A stretch of 41,461 bases of DNA from Clostridiales bacterium (GTDB lineage: Bacteria > Bacillota > Clostridia > Oscillospirales > Oscillospiraceae). The notes under the pieces were generated by a model. It was not told where the DNA came from. It did no database searches and saw only the letters and a list, made by a program, of their open reading frames with translations. A program made the translations under genes and the position numbers. Numbering within the stretch: position 1 is the first letter of the stretch; every line of letters begins with the position of its first letter. Below are positions 33,460 to 41,459 of the stretch, in pieces. The stretch is taken from the NCBI GenBank assembly GCA_021205725.1, contig JAJPWY010000054.1:1-41461 (forward strand), in the 5' to 3' direction.

Positions 33460-33751
33460 GCAACAATCTTCGGTTGCGCTGCTGGGCTATGCGTTCCTAA
33501 TCTTTATTGGAACCGGAATAGAAGTAGAAAACGCCACCCCTTCCATTTTACTGTTGAACCGTATTACCGTGATCCTGATGGGGCTTTGTGTCGTTCTGTT
33601 TTCTGCGAATTACTGCAATGTACAGGCACATCTGCCGTTGACACAGAGCAGCCACCCGACCCTGCGGGTCATTGGCGTTGTTCTATACGATATTGTCATT
33701 GCGTTTTTCTTCATCATCGCACTGTCGGTGGTGGAGCCGTTGCTCGGTTAA
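33452..33751 (+). CDS. Small three-helix membrane protein, start uncertain, about 99 aa
   Basis: The open frame begins after a TAG at 33449 and runs to a TAA at 33751. It encodes three hydrophobic helices: VALLGYAFLIFIGTGI, RITVILMGLCVVLFSANYC and VIGVVLYDIVIAFFFIIAL. The first is lost if one starts at the TTG at 33554, so the true start is probably CTG at 33452 or ATT at 33455, overlapping the end of the preceding gene, which would be translationally coupled. There is no ATG near. Both rare start codons lack a good ribosome site, so the call is tentative. Family not recognised. Confidence 0.45.
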   Translation: MIEQQSSVALLGYAFLIFIGTGIEVENATPSILLLNRITVILMGLCVVLFSANYCNVQAHLPLTQSSHPTLRVIGVVLYDIVIAFFFIIALSVVEPLLG

Positions 33752-33779
33752 GCAATGTCTCGTACAATACTTGAGCAGA

Positions 33780-33825
33780 GAAATCGGCACGAGGGTCACT
33801 GATCTGTGACCTTCGTGCCGATTTC
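33780..33825. terminator. Bidirectional terminator with 20-bp stem
   Basis: GAAATCGGCACGAGGGTCAC (33780-33799) pairs with GTGACCTTCGTGCCGATTTC (33806-33825), with one G-T wobble and a 6-base loop. It separates the plus-strand small genes from the convergent two-component operon. Confidence 0.92.
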
Positions 33826-33882
33826 TTGTTACCTGTTGGTATTATGGTGTTGCTCCTGTTGTCAGGCCAGGTAGGGCGTCTG

Positions 33883-35166
33883 CTATGGAACAGGGATCAT
33901 AATATTCACGTTGAAAATTTGACCGTCAATTACAACGGAAAGTGTTCCATTATACCGTTTTGCCAACAGCTGAACGCTCTCCATACCAAAGCCGTGAAAG
34001 CGGGCATCCTCTTTTGTGGTCGCGGGCAAGCCATTGACCATGGTAACAGGATGGTCAAAATAATTTTCAGTATGTATGAGCAGCATGTTCCCGGTTTGGC
34101 GAACTGTCAGCCCTATGGTGCGCAATTCCGGTTCAGGCAATTTCAAAACGCTTTCCATGGCGTTATCCAGGATATTACCGAAAATGGAATATAGATCCGT
34201 CTCCCGAATGGAGGCGAGTCCGGTCCCATCTACCATACAGGTCAGCCTGATATGGTTCTTCTCACAGATCAGGCTCTTTTCTGTCAGGATCACATCCAGC
34301 GCCCGATTTCCGGTTTTTACAATGGAATCGTATATCAGAACAGCCGATTCAATTTCCTCTAATGCGACCTGCGAATTCGGGTCATAGGTCCGTTGGCGCA
34401 ATGCTGACAGCTGATGTTTTAAATCGTGGCATTTGAGGTTGATGCACTGGATGGTCTCTTCCGAGATCTTCAGCTGTTCCTGCCGACTGTGAAGCAGATG
34501 CTCTGTGATATCCAGCTTCTGTTCCAGCTTGGAGCGTTGAAACAGCCCAGCCTGGATAAAAAGGGCGAACACACACCCGATGATAGCATATAGGCCGGTG
34601 ATCAGGTAGGTATACCGATCCTCCAAAGGCAAATATAACGTCCGCATATAGTTGAGTACGAGCACCAAAAAAAGCGTAATCAGGACAAAGCATGAGAGGA
34701 ACCGGTTATTCAGTCCATATAATCCATCCCTGCGAATCCGTCGGGCAAAGCACAGGTAAACGATACAATAGACCAAAAGGTAAAACACCAGACCGGAAGC
34801 CTGCCAAAGCAGCTCGCTTCTCACGCCCAAGAGTGTATAAATTACAGACCCAAACAGAAAAACCGCCTGATAGGCAAGATGCTGGGCCGCATATGCCGCA
34901 GCACTGCGGTAGAGCGCCTCCCAAAACGAGATGCAAAATATGCTCCACATACCCACCACAGAGATCGCATATACCAAAAAATATTTTATGATTTTCACAG
35001 CGCCATCCCAGGTGGCCGGCCAGCAAAGGGACGCCAGCAGCAGGACTGCCAGTGCCACAGCCAGGCGCAGCCACCACCTGTTGCGCTTTTCAAGCCAAAA
35101 AAAGAACATCAGTTCAGCCAGCACAAGCTCTGCAGTGAACTGAAGCGGCTCCACGATAAAACTCAT
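33883..35166 (-). CDS. Sensor histidine kinase, AgrC-like GHKL type, 427 aa
   Basis: Residues 1-210 hold about six hydrophobic segments and no large outside domain, as in AgrC/ComD-type peptide-pheromone receptors (SPOB-GHKL group). A coiled coil precedes the histidine motif KCHDLKHQL (His247 the likely phosphate acceptor). The GHKL ATPase domain has the N box GNILDNAMES (Asn331, Asn335) and the G box HGFGMESVQLL near 391. Length normal. The start overlaps the response-regulator stop (ATGA at 35163-35166), so it is coupled. No AgrB- or AgrD-like gene is visible nearby, so the signal is unknown. The operon is bounded by the 20-bp terminator downstream. Confidence 0.92.
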   Translation of the reverse strand: MSFIVEPLQFTAELVLAELMFFFWLEKRNRWWLRLAVALAVLLLASLCWPATWDGAVKIIKYFLVYAISVVGMWSIFCISFWEALYRSAAAYAAQHLAYQAVFLFGSVIYTLLGVRSELLWQASGLVFYLLVYCIVYLCFARRIRRDGLYGLNNRFLSCFVLITLFLVLVLNYMRTLYLPLEDRYTYLITGLYAIIGCVFALFIQAGLFQRSKLEQKLDITEHLLHSRQEQLKISEETIQCINLKCHDLKHQLSALRQRTYDPNSQVALEEIESAVLIYDSIVKTGNRALDVILTEKSLICEKNHIRLTCMVDGTGLASIRETDLYSIFGNILDNAMESVLKLPEPELRTIGLTVRQTGNMLLIHTENYFDHPVTMVNGLPATTKEDARFHGFGMESVQLLAKRYNGTLSVVIDGQIFNVNIMIPVP

Positions 35167-35870
35167 AACAGACTCCCTCCCAGATAGTCGGCAAGCTGCC
35201 GCAGGAAATCCGCCCGTCGTGAGCGGCTCATTTGTAACGAAACTGTACCTACCACAATATCATTGCCCTGGACTGCTCTTACATGGCGGAGATTGACCAG
35301 ATAGCAGTTATTGCATCGCACAAAATGAAGCGGATTCAGTTCCTGCTCTGCGCTTTTCATTGCTCCACGCGCTGTGTAAGTATCTGTCTCTGTATAATAG
35401 GTCAGATAGTGTTTGCGCACCTCCACATAAAGCACCTCGGAGGCGGATATTCGCAAAAAACCGGATGTTGTCATCAGGTTCAGCTGGACATCGCTGTGCG
35501 TTCGAATATTTCTGAGCGCTTTTTTCAGCTTCATGGAAAGGGTCGCATATTGCACCGGCTTCAGGATGAAATCAAGCGCATCCACTTCATAACCATGAAG
35601 GGCATACTGGGCCATATTGGTAATAAAAATCAGGGTCGCCAATGTGTCCTTCTGTCGGAGCCTTCGGGCTGCATCCATACCGTTTTGTCCCGGAAGCTCA
35701 ATATCCATAAAAATCAGGTCGTAGGGTTGGTATTGCGCCAGGAAGCTGTCCGCACTTTCATATGACGTCACTTGAAATACATCGCCATTTTCTGCTGTAT
35801 ACCGCTGCAGCAGCTGCAATAATTCACTTGCATCTACAGGATTGTCCTCTATAATCGCAGTACGAATCAC
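35163..35870 (-). CDS. LytTR-family response regulator, 235 aa
   Basis: The receiver domain (1-125) has IIEDNP near its start and the phospho-acceptor Asp56 in FMDIELPGQNG; TNMAQYALHGYEVDALDFILKPV is the typical last part. The LytTR DNA-binding domain (about 130-235) has RISASEVLYVEVRKHYLTYY and HFVRCNNCYLVNLRHVRAV, the AgrA-type pattern. LytTR proteins bind pairs of imperfect direct repeats spaced about 21 bases. Such a pair lies upstream of the divergent glycosidase gene, 80 bases from this gene's start. The start is GTG at 35868-35870, with GGGAGGG 7 bases upstream. Confidence 0.93.
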   Translation of the reverse strand: MIRTAIIEDNPVDASELLQLLQRYTAENGDVFQVTSYESADSFLAQYQPYDLIFMDIELPGQNGMDAARRLRQKDTLATLIFITNMAQYALHGYEVDALDFILKPVQYATLSMKLKKALRNIRTHSDVQLNLMTTSGFLRISASEVLYVEVRKHYLTYYTETDTYTARGAMKSAEQELNPLHFVRCNNCYLVNLRHVRAVQGNDIVVGTVSLQMSRSRRADFLRQLADYLGGSLL

Positions 35871-35896
35871 AGCGCATCCCTCCCCTCTGATCCTAA

Positions 35897-35925
35897 ATTA
35901 TAGCAGAGCCGGAGACTAGTGAAAA
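35897..35925 (-). promoter_or_regulatory. Promoter of the two-component operon
   Basis: Minus strand: perfect TATAAT (35902-35897) and TTTTCA (35925-35920), spacer 17. It leads into the response-regulator gene starting at 35870. Confidence 0.65.
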
Positions 35926-35948
35926 CCCCTTTTTGCGAAAACAAAGCT

Positions 35949-35983
35949 GCAAGTTGTGCCTGGCAAAATGCAAGATGTGCCTG
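35949..35983 (+). promoter_or_regulatory. LytTR-type direct-repeat operator
   Basis: GCAAGTTGTGCCTG (35949-35962) and GCAAGATGTGCCTG (35970-35983) differ at one base in 14 and start exactly 21 bases apart, two helical turns. That is the arrangement of AgrA/LytTR binding sites. The second copy ends 5 bases before the expected -35 position of the glycosidase promoter. Confidence 0.75.
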
Positions 35984-35988
35984 CCATC

Positions 35989-36017
35989 TTCCCATTCCAA
36001 ATTGTGATTGTTATACT
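35989..36017 (+). promoter_or_regulatory. Promoter of the GH3 gene, activator-type
   Basis: TATACT (36012-36017) is a good -10, but the -35 place (35989-35994) reads TTCCCA. A poor -35 right after a LytTR repeat pair is the layout of activated LytTR promoters. The start codon is at 36089. Confidence 0.55.
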
Positions 36018-36088
36018 GTTCTTCACAAGACCGGTCAAGTTCAGACTGGCGGCTGGCCACCGCCGGAAGAAAGAAAAGGAGCACAATT

Positions 36089-38947
36089 ATGGGAAAGAAC
36101 CAGAGCGGTATAAAACCGACCCGGCTGTTAACGGTACTGACTGCACTAGTGCTTGTGGTGGCATTGACAGCTGATGTGCTGATGTTTGGAGTGTTTCCAG
36201 ATTCGTTGGATAAGGCATTCCCTGGCAGCAGCACCGATCAAGACGAAATTGACGCCTCTTATGCAAACGGTCTGAGCGTGGCCCAGACGATCGAGGAGGA
36301 AGGCGCTGTCCTTTTGGAAAACAACGGCGCACTGCCGCTTTCCTCCTCTGACCGGAAAATCAACCTGTTGGGTTATTCTTCCGTAAACCTGGTTTTTGGT
36401 GGCACCGGCTCCGGTGGCAGCAGCTATACGGCAAACCGGACCGACTTCGTCACCGCCTTCACGAATGCAGGCTTTGAAGTCAACGAAAATCTGGTCGCCC
36501 TCTATACCTCTGACGATGGCGACGCCAATACGTTTTCTGTCGATTTCGCTATTCAGGAATTGCCCGCGACGGAAGAGCTGGCGGCAGATATGGGGGTCGA
36601 CTATCAGTATGTGGGCGACTGCTCCTTTGAGTCCATGAAGGAGTTCTCCGACATCGCTGTGATCGTCTTTTCCCGGAAGGGCGGGGAAGGCAATGACCTG
36701 CCTACCATTATGACCGATTACACCAGCTATGCCCCCGACCAGTCGAAGCATTATTTGGAGTTAAACAGCGCAGAGCAGTCTCTGCTGGAGCAGGCAGAGG
36801 CCACGTTCGAGACGGTCATTGTCCTCATCAACTCCGGCAATGCGCTGGAACTGGGTTTCCTGGAGGATGAGGGAGTCGATGCGGCTCTGTGGATCGGCGA
36901 TCCCGGCGACGTGGGGACCGTGGGAATCGTCAACATCCTCACCGGAGAGGTAAATCCTTCCGGTCGTCTGGCCGACATCTATCCCTATGCAGTGGAGACC
37001 ATCCCCTCCTACTACAATTTCGACACCTATGAGTATACCAATTCCTCTGACTGCTTCGCCGACTTCGAGAATCACTCCGCTTACCTGATCGAATATCAGG
37101 AGGGTATCTATGTTGGCTACCGCTATTACGAGACCAGAGAGGTCTACGATTACACCAGCCGGGAGGGTGAAACGCTGTCCGGCTTGACCTATGATGATGT
37201 TGTGCAGTATCCTTTCGGCTATGGCCTGAGCTATACCAGCTTTGAATGGAATGTGGTTTCTGCGCCGGATGCCAATGCGATCACCGCCAGCGACACTCTG
37301 ACCTATGAAATCGAAGTCACCAACACCGGCACTGTGGCTGGTAAAGACGTGGTAGAGCTCTACTACACCGCACCCTATTACAGCTCCCTGACTGGCGGAA
37401 GCGGCATTCAGAAATCCGGCGTGGTGCTGGGCGGCTTTGCCAAGACCGACCTGTTGGAGCCGGGCGCGTCACAGACCGTTACCATCGAGCTGCCTGTGGA
37501 GCAGATGGCCTCCTATGATGACCTGCGCTATTATTCCGCCAACGGCTCCTATGTGTTGGAGGCAGGAGATTACACCATCTCTCTCCGTACAGATTCCCAT
37601 ACCGTTAAGGACAGCAACGCTTTCACCTATACCCTGGAGAGCACCGTAGTTTATGATGACGAGAGCGCCTCCACCGGTGTGGCCAACTGTCAGTATATGG
37701 GCAAGCGTTCTACCGATCAGGTGACGGCAAACAACCAGTTCGATGATGTGGCCGGAGATATCAACTACCTGAACCGGGATACCTGGGAGATCGTGGAAGG
37801 CTCCAGCAAAGAAGCCACTGCAGAGCAGCTGGAGGCGTTTTCCAATGCTCTGGTCATTGACGACAGCTATATTGATGACAGCGATGTTGCCCCCACCTTT
37901 GGCGCAGATAACGGCCTTACCATAAAGGACATGACAGGGCTGGATTACGACGATCCCCAGTGGGATGACCTGCTGGATCAGCTGACTTTGGAAGATATGT
38001 ACAATATGCTGGGCGCCAACGGCTGGGGCAGTGCTGAGGCAACCAGCGTCGGGAAGGCCCAAACCTATGATATGGATGGCCCCTCTGCTCTGAGCTACGT
38101 TTTTGACGCTTTTATGGGCACCTGTACCTATGAAACGGTTTCCTATCCCGCAGAGGTCCTGCTGGCATCGTCCTGGAATGTTGACCTGGCGGCAGAGTAT
38201 GGCGATGCGATCTCCACGGAAGCTGCTGCCTGGAACATCTCCGGATGGTATGCGCCCGGTGCAAACACCCACCGCAATCCCTTTACCGGACGGAATTTTG
38301 AGTATTACTCGGAGGACGGTTACCTGGCAGGAAGTATGGCCGCCAATGTGGTAAAGGCTGCCACCTCCAACGGGCTGTACTGCTACATCAAGCACTTTGC
38401 CCTGAATGAGCGGGAGACCTGGCGGCACTACGGCCTGTGCACCTGGGCCAGCGAACAGTCCATGCGTGAGCTGTATCTGGTTCCCTTTGAGATGGCTGTG
38501 AAGGAAGGCGGCACGACCGCGATCATGTCCTCCTACAACAATCTGGGAACCACCTGGGCAGGCGCCAGCACTGCGCTGCTCACCAACGTACTGCGCAACG
38601 AATGGGGCTTTGTAGGCACCGTTCTTACAGATAACAACGAGGAACACGGCTTTATGGATATCGAGCAGGCCGTACTGGCAGGAGGTACTGCCCTGTTGTA
38701 TGGCTGGGGCGTGAAAACCTTCGACAATCTGAGCAGCAATGCTTCCGGGCAGCTGCTGATGCGGGAGGCTGCTCACCAGTATCTGTATACGGTTGCAAAC
38801 AGCAATGTCGTCGATTACGTCACCCCGACTGCACTTTGGAGAATGCCAACTATCGCCGCAAGTGCCGCGCTCTATCTGCTGGGCGCCCTGGGCATTGTCC
38901 TTATCGTGAAGCGCAAACGCTACAATAAGGCGCTTGCATCAAAATAA
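36089..38947 (+). CDS. GH3 glycosidase, reversed domain order, membrane-anchored at both ends, 952 aa
   Basis: Glycoside hydrolase family 3 enzyme, probably beta-glucosidase-like, with the two catalytic domains in reversed order. The alpha/beta sandwich comes first (about 60-300: EEEGAVLLENNGALPL; KGGEGNDLP with Glu200 a candidate acid/base; NPSGRLADIYP). A fibronectin-III-like domain follows (about 395-505: VVELYYTAPYY). The TIM barrel comes last (about 610-880), with ASSWNVDLAAEYG, IKHFALNERETWR and LTDNNEEHGF with the predicted nucleophile Asp848. Hydrophobic helices at 13-36 and 916-940, each with basic residues on the cytoplasmic side, should hold both ends in the membrane with the enzyme outside. 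The ATG at 36089 follows AAAAGGAGCACAATT. Substrate unknown. Confidence 0.9.
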   Translation: MGKNQSGIKPTRLLTVLTALVLVVALTADVLMFGVFPDSLDKAFPGSSTDQDEIDASYANGLSVAQTIEEEGAVLLENNGALPLSSSDRKINLLGYSSVNLVFGGTGSGGSSYTANRTDFVTAFTNAGFEVNENLVALYTSDDGDANTFSVDFAIQELPATEELAADMGVDYQYVGDCSFESMKEFSDIAVIVFSRKGGEGNDLPTIMTDYTSYAPDQSKHYLELNSAEQSLLEQAEATFETVIVLINSGNALELGFLEDEGVDAALWIGDPGDVGTVGIVNILTGEVNPSGRLADIYPYAVETIPSYYNFDTYEYTNSSDCFADFENHSAYLIEYQEGIYVGYRYYETREVYDYTSREGETLSGLTYDDVVQYPFGYGLSYTSFEWNVVSAPDANAITASDTLTYEIEVTNTGTVAGKDVVELYYTAPYYSSLTGGSGIQKSGVVLGGFAKTDLLEPGASQTVTIELPVEQMASYDDLRYYSANGSYVLEAGDYTISLRTDSHTVKDSNAFTYTLESTVVYDDESASTGVANCQYMGKRSTDQVTANNQFDDVAGDINYLNRDTWEIVEGSSKEATAEQLEAFSNALVIDDSYIDDSDVAPTFGADNGLTIKDMTGLDYDDPQWDDLLDQLTLEDMYNMLGANGWGSAEATSVGKAQTYDMDGPSALSYVFDAFMGTCTYETVSYPAEVLLASSWNVDLAAEYGDAISTEAAAWNISGWYAPGANTHRNPFTGRNFEYYSEDGYLAGSMAANVVKAATSNGLYCYIKHFALNERETWRHYGLCTWASEQSMRELYLVPFEMAVKEGGTTAIMSSYNNLGTTWAGASTALLTNVLRNEWGFVGTVLTDNNEEHGFMDIEQAVLAGGTALLYGWGVKTFDNLSSNASGQLLMREAAHQYLYTVANSNVVDYVTPTALWRMPTIAASAALYLLGALGIVLIVKRKRYNKALASK

Positions 38948-39006
38948 CAACTGAACCTTTCCTCTCATTGTTCTTCCTTGCTTCCCGGCAGGTTCAGTGC
39001 GTTAGA

Positions 39007-39041
39007 AATCCCGCCAGGCTCTTTTCCGGCCTGGCGGGATT
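39007..39041. terminator. Terminator after the GH3 gene
   Basis: AATCCCGCCAGGC (39007-39019) pairs perfectly with GCCTGGCGGGATT (39029-39041), with a 9-base loop, then GTTATC. The A/T ends let it serve both strands, so it may also bound the mobile region to the right. Confidence 0.88.
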
Positions 39042-39110
39042 GTTATCATATACCGTATACGCTTTCGAAATTCGGAGCCCGTCAGCCTATTTCTGACAGA
39101 AAAAGGGCTG

Positions 39111-39353
39111 TCAAGACTTTATAAAACTCCATAGGGAATCACTCAATGCGTTAGCCACTCCGCTCACCCATCCGGCAGTGAGGGGCAGGACAAACACCGC
39201 AAACCCCACCGTCAGCATCCGGATGGCCTCTGCGCCGGTGTTGATTCCCATCAAGTAACTAAGAACGGCAAGCACGAAGCATAGACCGGAGAAAATATAG
39301 AAAAGCACCCCAAAGCTGGACAAAACATACCGGCTACTTTGCAATGGTGACAA
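39111..39353 (-). pseudogene. Small ICE-type membrane protein, second frame of a possible frameshifted gene
   Basis: The frame encodes two to three hydrophobic stretches (SSFGVLFYIFSGLCFVLAVL, AIRMLTVGFAVFVLPLTAGW) and a polar end ANALSDSLWSFIKS. It resembles the roughly 95-residue membrane proteins carried beside relaxase modules in Clostridia elements. The only start available in this frame is a TTG at 39353 without a clear ribosome site. A separate ORF (39334-39414) in the neighbouring frame has a proper ATG and ends just inside this one. Joined by a +1 shift they would make one normal-sized protein, so this is either a broken gene, a sequencing error, a frameshift, or two tiny proteins. 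Confidence 0.5.
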
Positions 39354-39414
39354 TCAGCGCCACCGACAGTGCAACCAGCTTCAGCGGCAATTTCAATAAT
39401 GATATAACCATCAT
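39334..39414 (-). CDS. 26-aa hydrophobic peptide, first frame of a possible frameshifted gene
   Basis: ATG-ATG start at 39414 with GAAGGTAAG upstream, encoding MMVISLLKLPLKLVALSVAL and ending VTIAK at a TAG (39334-39336). It overlaps the next frame, whose sequence continues with further hydrophobic helices. The pattern LLKLPLKLVAL is typical of the start of small membrane proteins in conjugative elements. Too short for a gene of its own with confidence. Confidence 0.4.
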   Translation of the reverse strand: MMVISLLKLPLKLVALSVALIVTIAK

Positions 39415-39429
39415 CTTACCTTCTATCTG

Positions 39430-39645
39430 CTAAATCTGTCCATTCTCATACTGAGACCGCCTCGCACAAATAACCTGATTCAGAATTGTCTCTTTTTTTG
39501 AGAATTGATTTGTCCCAACATCGTAGTGCCGGTTTAAGATGACGGTCAGCCCGTCATATGTGTAATGGCAGACAGTCGCTTCGAACAAGCCGAGTTCGGA
39601 TCTTCCTATCTGATACTTCCCTTCAACCCATTCACCTTTGCCCAC
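39430..39645 (-). CDS. Small TnpW-like protein of mobile elements, start uncertain, up to 71 aa
   Basis: The C-terminal part (ATVCHYTYDGLTVILNRHYDV, then FSKKETILNQVI) reminds me of small transposon-encoded proteins of the TnpW type, which have a short strand pair ending in a helix. This is a weak, by-eye similarity. The frame starts with a GTG at 39645, overlapping the end of the preceding gene by 40 bases, with no clear ribosome site; a TTG start at 39591 would shorten it to 53 residues. Function unknown. Confidence 0.45.
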   Translation of the reverse strand: MGKGEWVEGKYQIGRSELGLFEATVCHYTYDGLTVILNRHYDVGTNQFSKKETILNQVICARRSQYENGQI

Positions 39646-39899
39646 TCGCTCTGCTTCTGCCGTCGCTCCTGGGAGTACGGCTCCGTAATACGAATGGACA
39701 CCCTGGAACGGTCAATGTCGAAGCATTTCCCATTGTACTCGTCGTCCTCCACCATCCGGCAGAGGTCGGGGTGCTTGTTGCTGAACTCTTCCAGCCGCTT
39801 AATCAGCCGAAGATCGTGTGTGCGGATATGGGCAACAGGGTCGGCGGCGTTGTAAAACAGCTCCGTGTCCTTCTCCCGCTTGGATAAGCCTTTTATCAT
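39606..39899 (-). CDS. Conserved small protein of Clostridia mobile elements, 97 aa
   Basis: Starts at the ATG at 39897-39899 after AGGAGGTAAATTCG; the frame to 39977 is leader. The sequence (ELFYNAADPVAHIRTHDLRL, then IKRLEEFSNKHPDLCRMVED and SVRITEPYSQERRQKQ-like RVSIRITEPYSQERRQKQSE) matches a small, charged, helical protein that recurs beside relaxases and other mobility genes in gut Firmicute integrative elements. No function is known to me. It lies about 180 bases after the relaxase gene, in the same direction. Confidence 0.75.
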   Translation of the reverse strand: MIKGLSKREKDTELFYNAADPVAHIRTHDLRLIKRLEEFSNKHPDLCRMVEDDEYNGKCFDIDRSRVSIRITEPYSQERRQKQSEWAKVNGLKGSIR

Positions 39900-39990
39900 C
39901 GAATTTACCTCCTGATTTCTAAAAAGTTTGTAAGAGTGGCACTTGGTGGGATATTTTCCCGATTCAAGAATTGGCATTTTCGGGATTTTT

Positions 39991-40043
39991 CAAATGGGAG
40001 CAGTCTTAATGAAGCGGAGTTCATTTCGGGACTGCTCCATTTG
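39991..40043. repeat. Long imperfect stem-loop between relaxase and accessory genes
   Basis: CAAATGGGAGCAGTC (39991-40005) pairs with GACTGCTCCATTTG (40030-40043), with one bulged base, and a 24-base loop. AT-rich inverted segments extend it loosely on both sides (ATTTTCGGGATTTTT to the left, AAATTTGGGGATTTTC to the right). It could be an attenuator or part of a replication/transfer origin. Confidence 0.6.
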
Positions 40044-40079
40044 AAATTTGGGGATTTTCTCAATTCAAGCATGGAAGCC

Positions 40080-41402
40080 CTACCGTTCCACGCTGTGTTG
40101 TTGTGTCCTGGTGGGCTGACGTCTCTGAGGGATGTCCCTCTCCTGGATTATCTTTCGCAAAAAGTCCGCCACCCGTTCCGGAGCCTTCTGCACGGCAGCA
40201 AGGTAGCTCTGAACCTGATCTAACAGCTTTTTATACCGCTGCTTCCAGATATCGATATCCTTTTGGGCACGAACAACCTTATCCTCCAAATCTGATATTC
40301 TACGATCAGCGGTCACGCCCTTCTTGGCAAGCTCCTTGAGTTCTTTGGCGTCATCGGGTGCAAAGGCGATATTGCCGGTCAGCGTTTTCTTTCCCATCGA
40401 ATCGATCTTCATGAAAGTCATCGACTGTGTGCGGAGCGCCTGCTCAGCCTGAGCCATTTTCTTTTCGGCAGCATCGGCGGCTTTCTCTGCCTTGCGGGTG
40501 CTGCTCTCCATCTGCTGGATTGCTGCATGGCCGAAGGTGAGCTGCTGTTGTACCGTTGCCAGCTCCGTACCGGATCGCTCTATCTGCTCCGTCAATCCCT
40601 CCAGCCGTTTCTCCTCCTGCATGACCTTGAACTGGGTCACAGTCAGATGCTCCTCGCTGCTGCCACGTTCACCACGTTCCACGTCGGTATAACCGGCGGC
40701 TCTCATGTGATGAAAGAAGTCGTCCTGCAACACGGAGTAGGACTTCTTCAATACCGGTTTACCATTCCTCTGTAGGATAGGATTCCCGGCCTCGTCCAGC
40801 GCAGGTTTGGACAGCCATTTCTTACTGCTGCTGACCTGCATGATCGTCTCCTTAACGGTGCTGACCAGGGACTTGTCCTTGCAGCGCTTCGACCAGAGGA
40901 TTTGCTTCTCCACCACCGGGATATAAACAACGTGGAGATGGTAGTGATACACGTCCTGTCCGAGCGCCTCAGACATGGCCCGGTTGCGCTCGTCGGCGTG
41001 CATGACGGCGGAGAGGATATACTGTTCACCGCCCACAATGTCCACGGCGGCTTGATAGGCGTCTGCATAGAATTGTTTTGCGTACTCATAGCCGCCGTGA
41101 TTGTGGAAGTAGGCGGAATTGACATCGAAGATCAGCTCCCCAAAGAGGCAGGCGTCAGCTTTCAGCCCACGTGTGGAGATGGTCTTTTCCTCGACCATTG
41201 CATCAAAAATTTCCTGATAGGAGCCAGACGGTGTTTTGAAGTGAACGTTCAGCGGGGTGCGTTCCGGAACAATGTCCTGATTGACGTAGGATTCCTTTTC
41301 CCGTTCGTTGTGCCGCTGGACGTTGCCGATTTGGTTTTTTGTCAGGTTGGCGTTCCTGACTGTGGTGCGATGCACCCCATCGTTTCTCGCGATAAATATC
41401 AC
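40080..41402 (-). CDS. MobV/Pre-type relaxase, 440 aa
   Basis: Relaxase of the MobV (plasmid recombination enzyme, Mob_Pre) family, which nicks DNA at oriT and carries it into the recipient. The N-terminal motif HNEREKESYVNQDI (31-44) and metal-binding motif HADE (135-138) with HYHLH (153-157) are intact, followed by the proline-containing strand YIPV. Residues about 265-330 and 375-410 are coiled coils (ELATVQQQLTFG; EKAADAAEKKMAQAEQAL). The start is GTG at 41400-41402, after AGAAAGGTAAAG, giving MIFIARNDGVHRTT, which fits the usual N-terminus of Clostridia MobV proteins (IARNDGVHR). Codon use is less GC-rich than in the host block. Confidence 0.92.
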   Translation of the reverse strand: MIFIARNDGVHRTTVRNANLTKNQIGNVQRHNEREKESYVNQDIVPERTPLNVHFKTPSGSYQEIFDAMVEEKTISTRGLKADACLFGELIFDVNSAYFHNHGGYEYAKQFYADAYQAAVDIVGGEQYILSAVMHADERNRAMSEALGQDVYHYHLHVVYIPVVEKQILWSKRCKDKSLVSTVKETIMQVSSSKKWLSKPALDEAGNPILQRNGKPVLKKSYSVLQDDFFHHMRAAGYTDVERGERGSSEEHLTVTQFKVMQEEKRLEGLTEQIERSGTELATVQQQLTFGHAAIQQMESSTRKAEKAADAAEKKMAQAEQALRTQSMTFMKIDSMGKKTLTGNIAFAPDDAKELKELAKKGVTADRRISDLEDKVVRAQKDIDIWKQRYKKLLDQVQSYLAAVQKAPERVADFLRKIIQERDIPQRRQPTRTQQHSVER

Positions 41403-41413
41403 CTTTACCTTTC

Positions 41414-41459
41414 TTGTATTACACGTTTGTATTACACGGGAGGCACTTCTGCGGAAGTG
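41414..41459. other. Candidate oriT of the mobile element
   Basis: Just upstream of the relaxase start are two copies of TTGTATTACACG, 13 bases apart (41414-41425, 41427-41438), then the inverted repeat CACTTC-TGCG-GAAGTG (41444-41459) at the window edge. MobV origins lie upstream of the relaxase gene and contain short inverted repeats. The nick site itself cannot be assigned. Confidence 0.5.
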
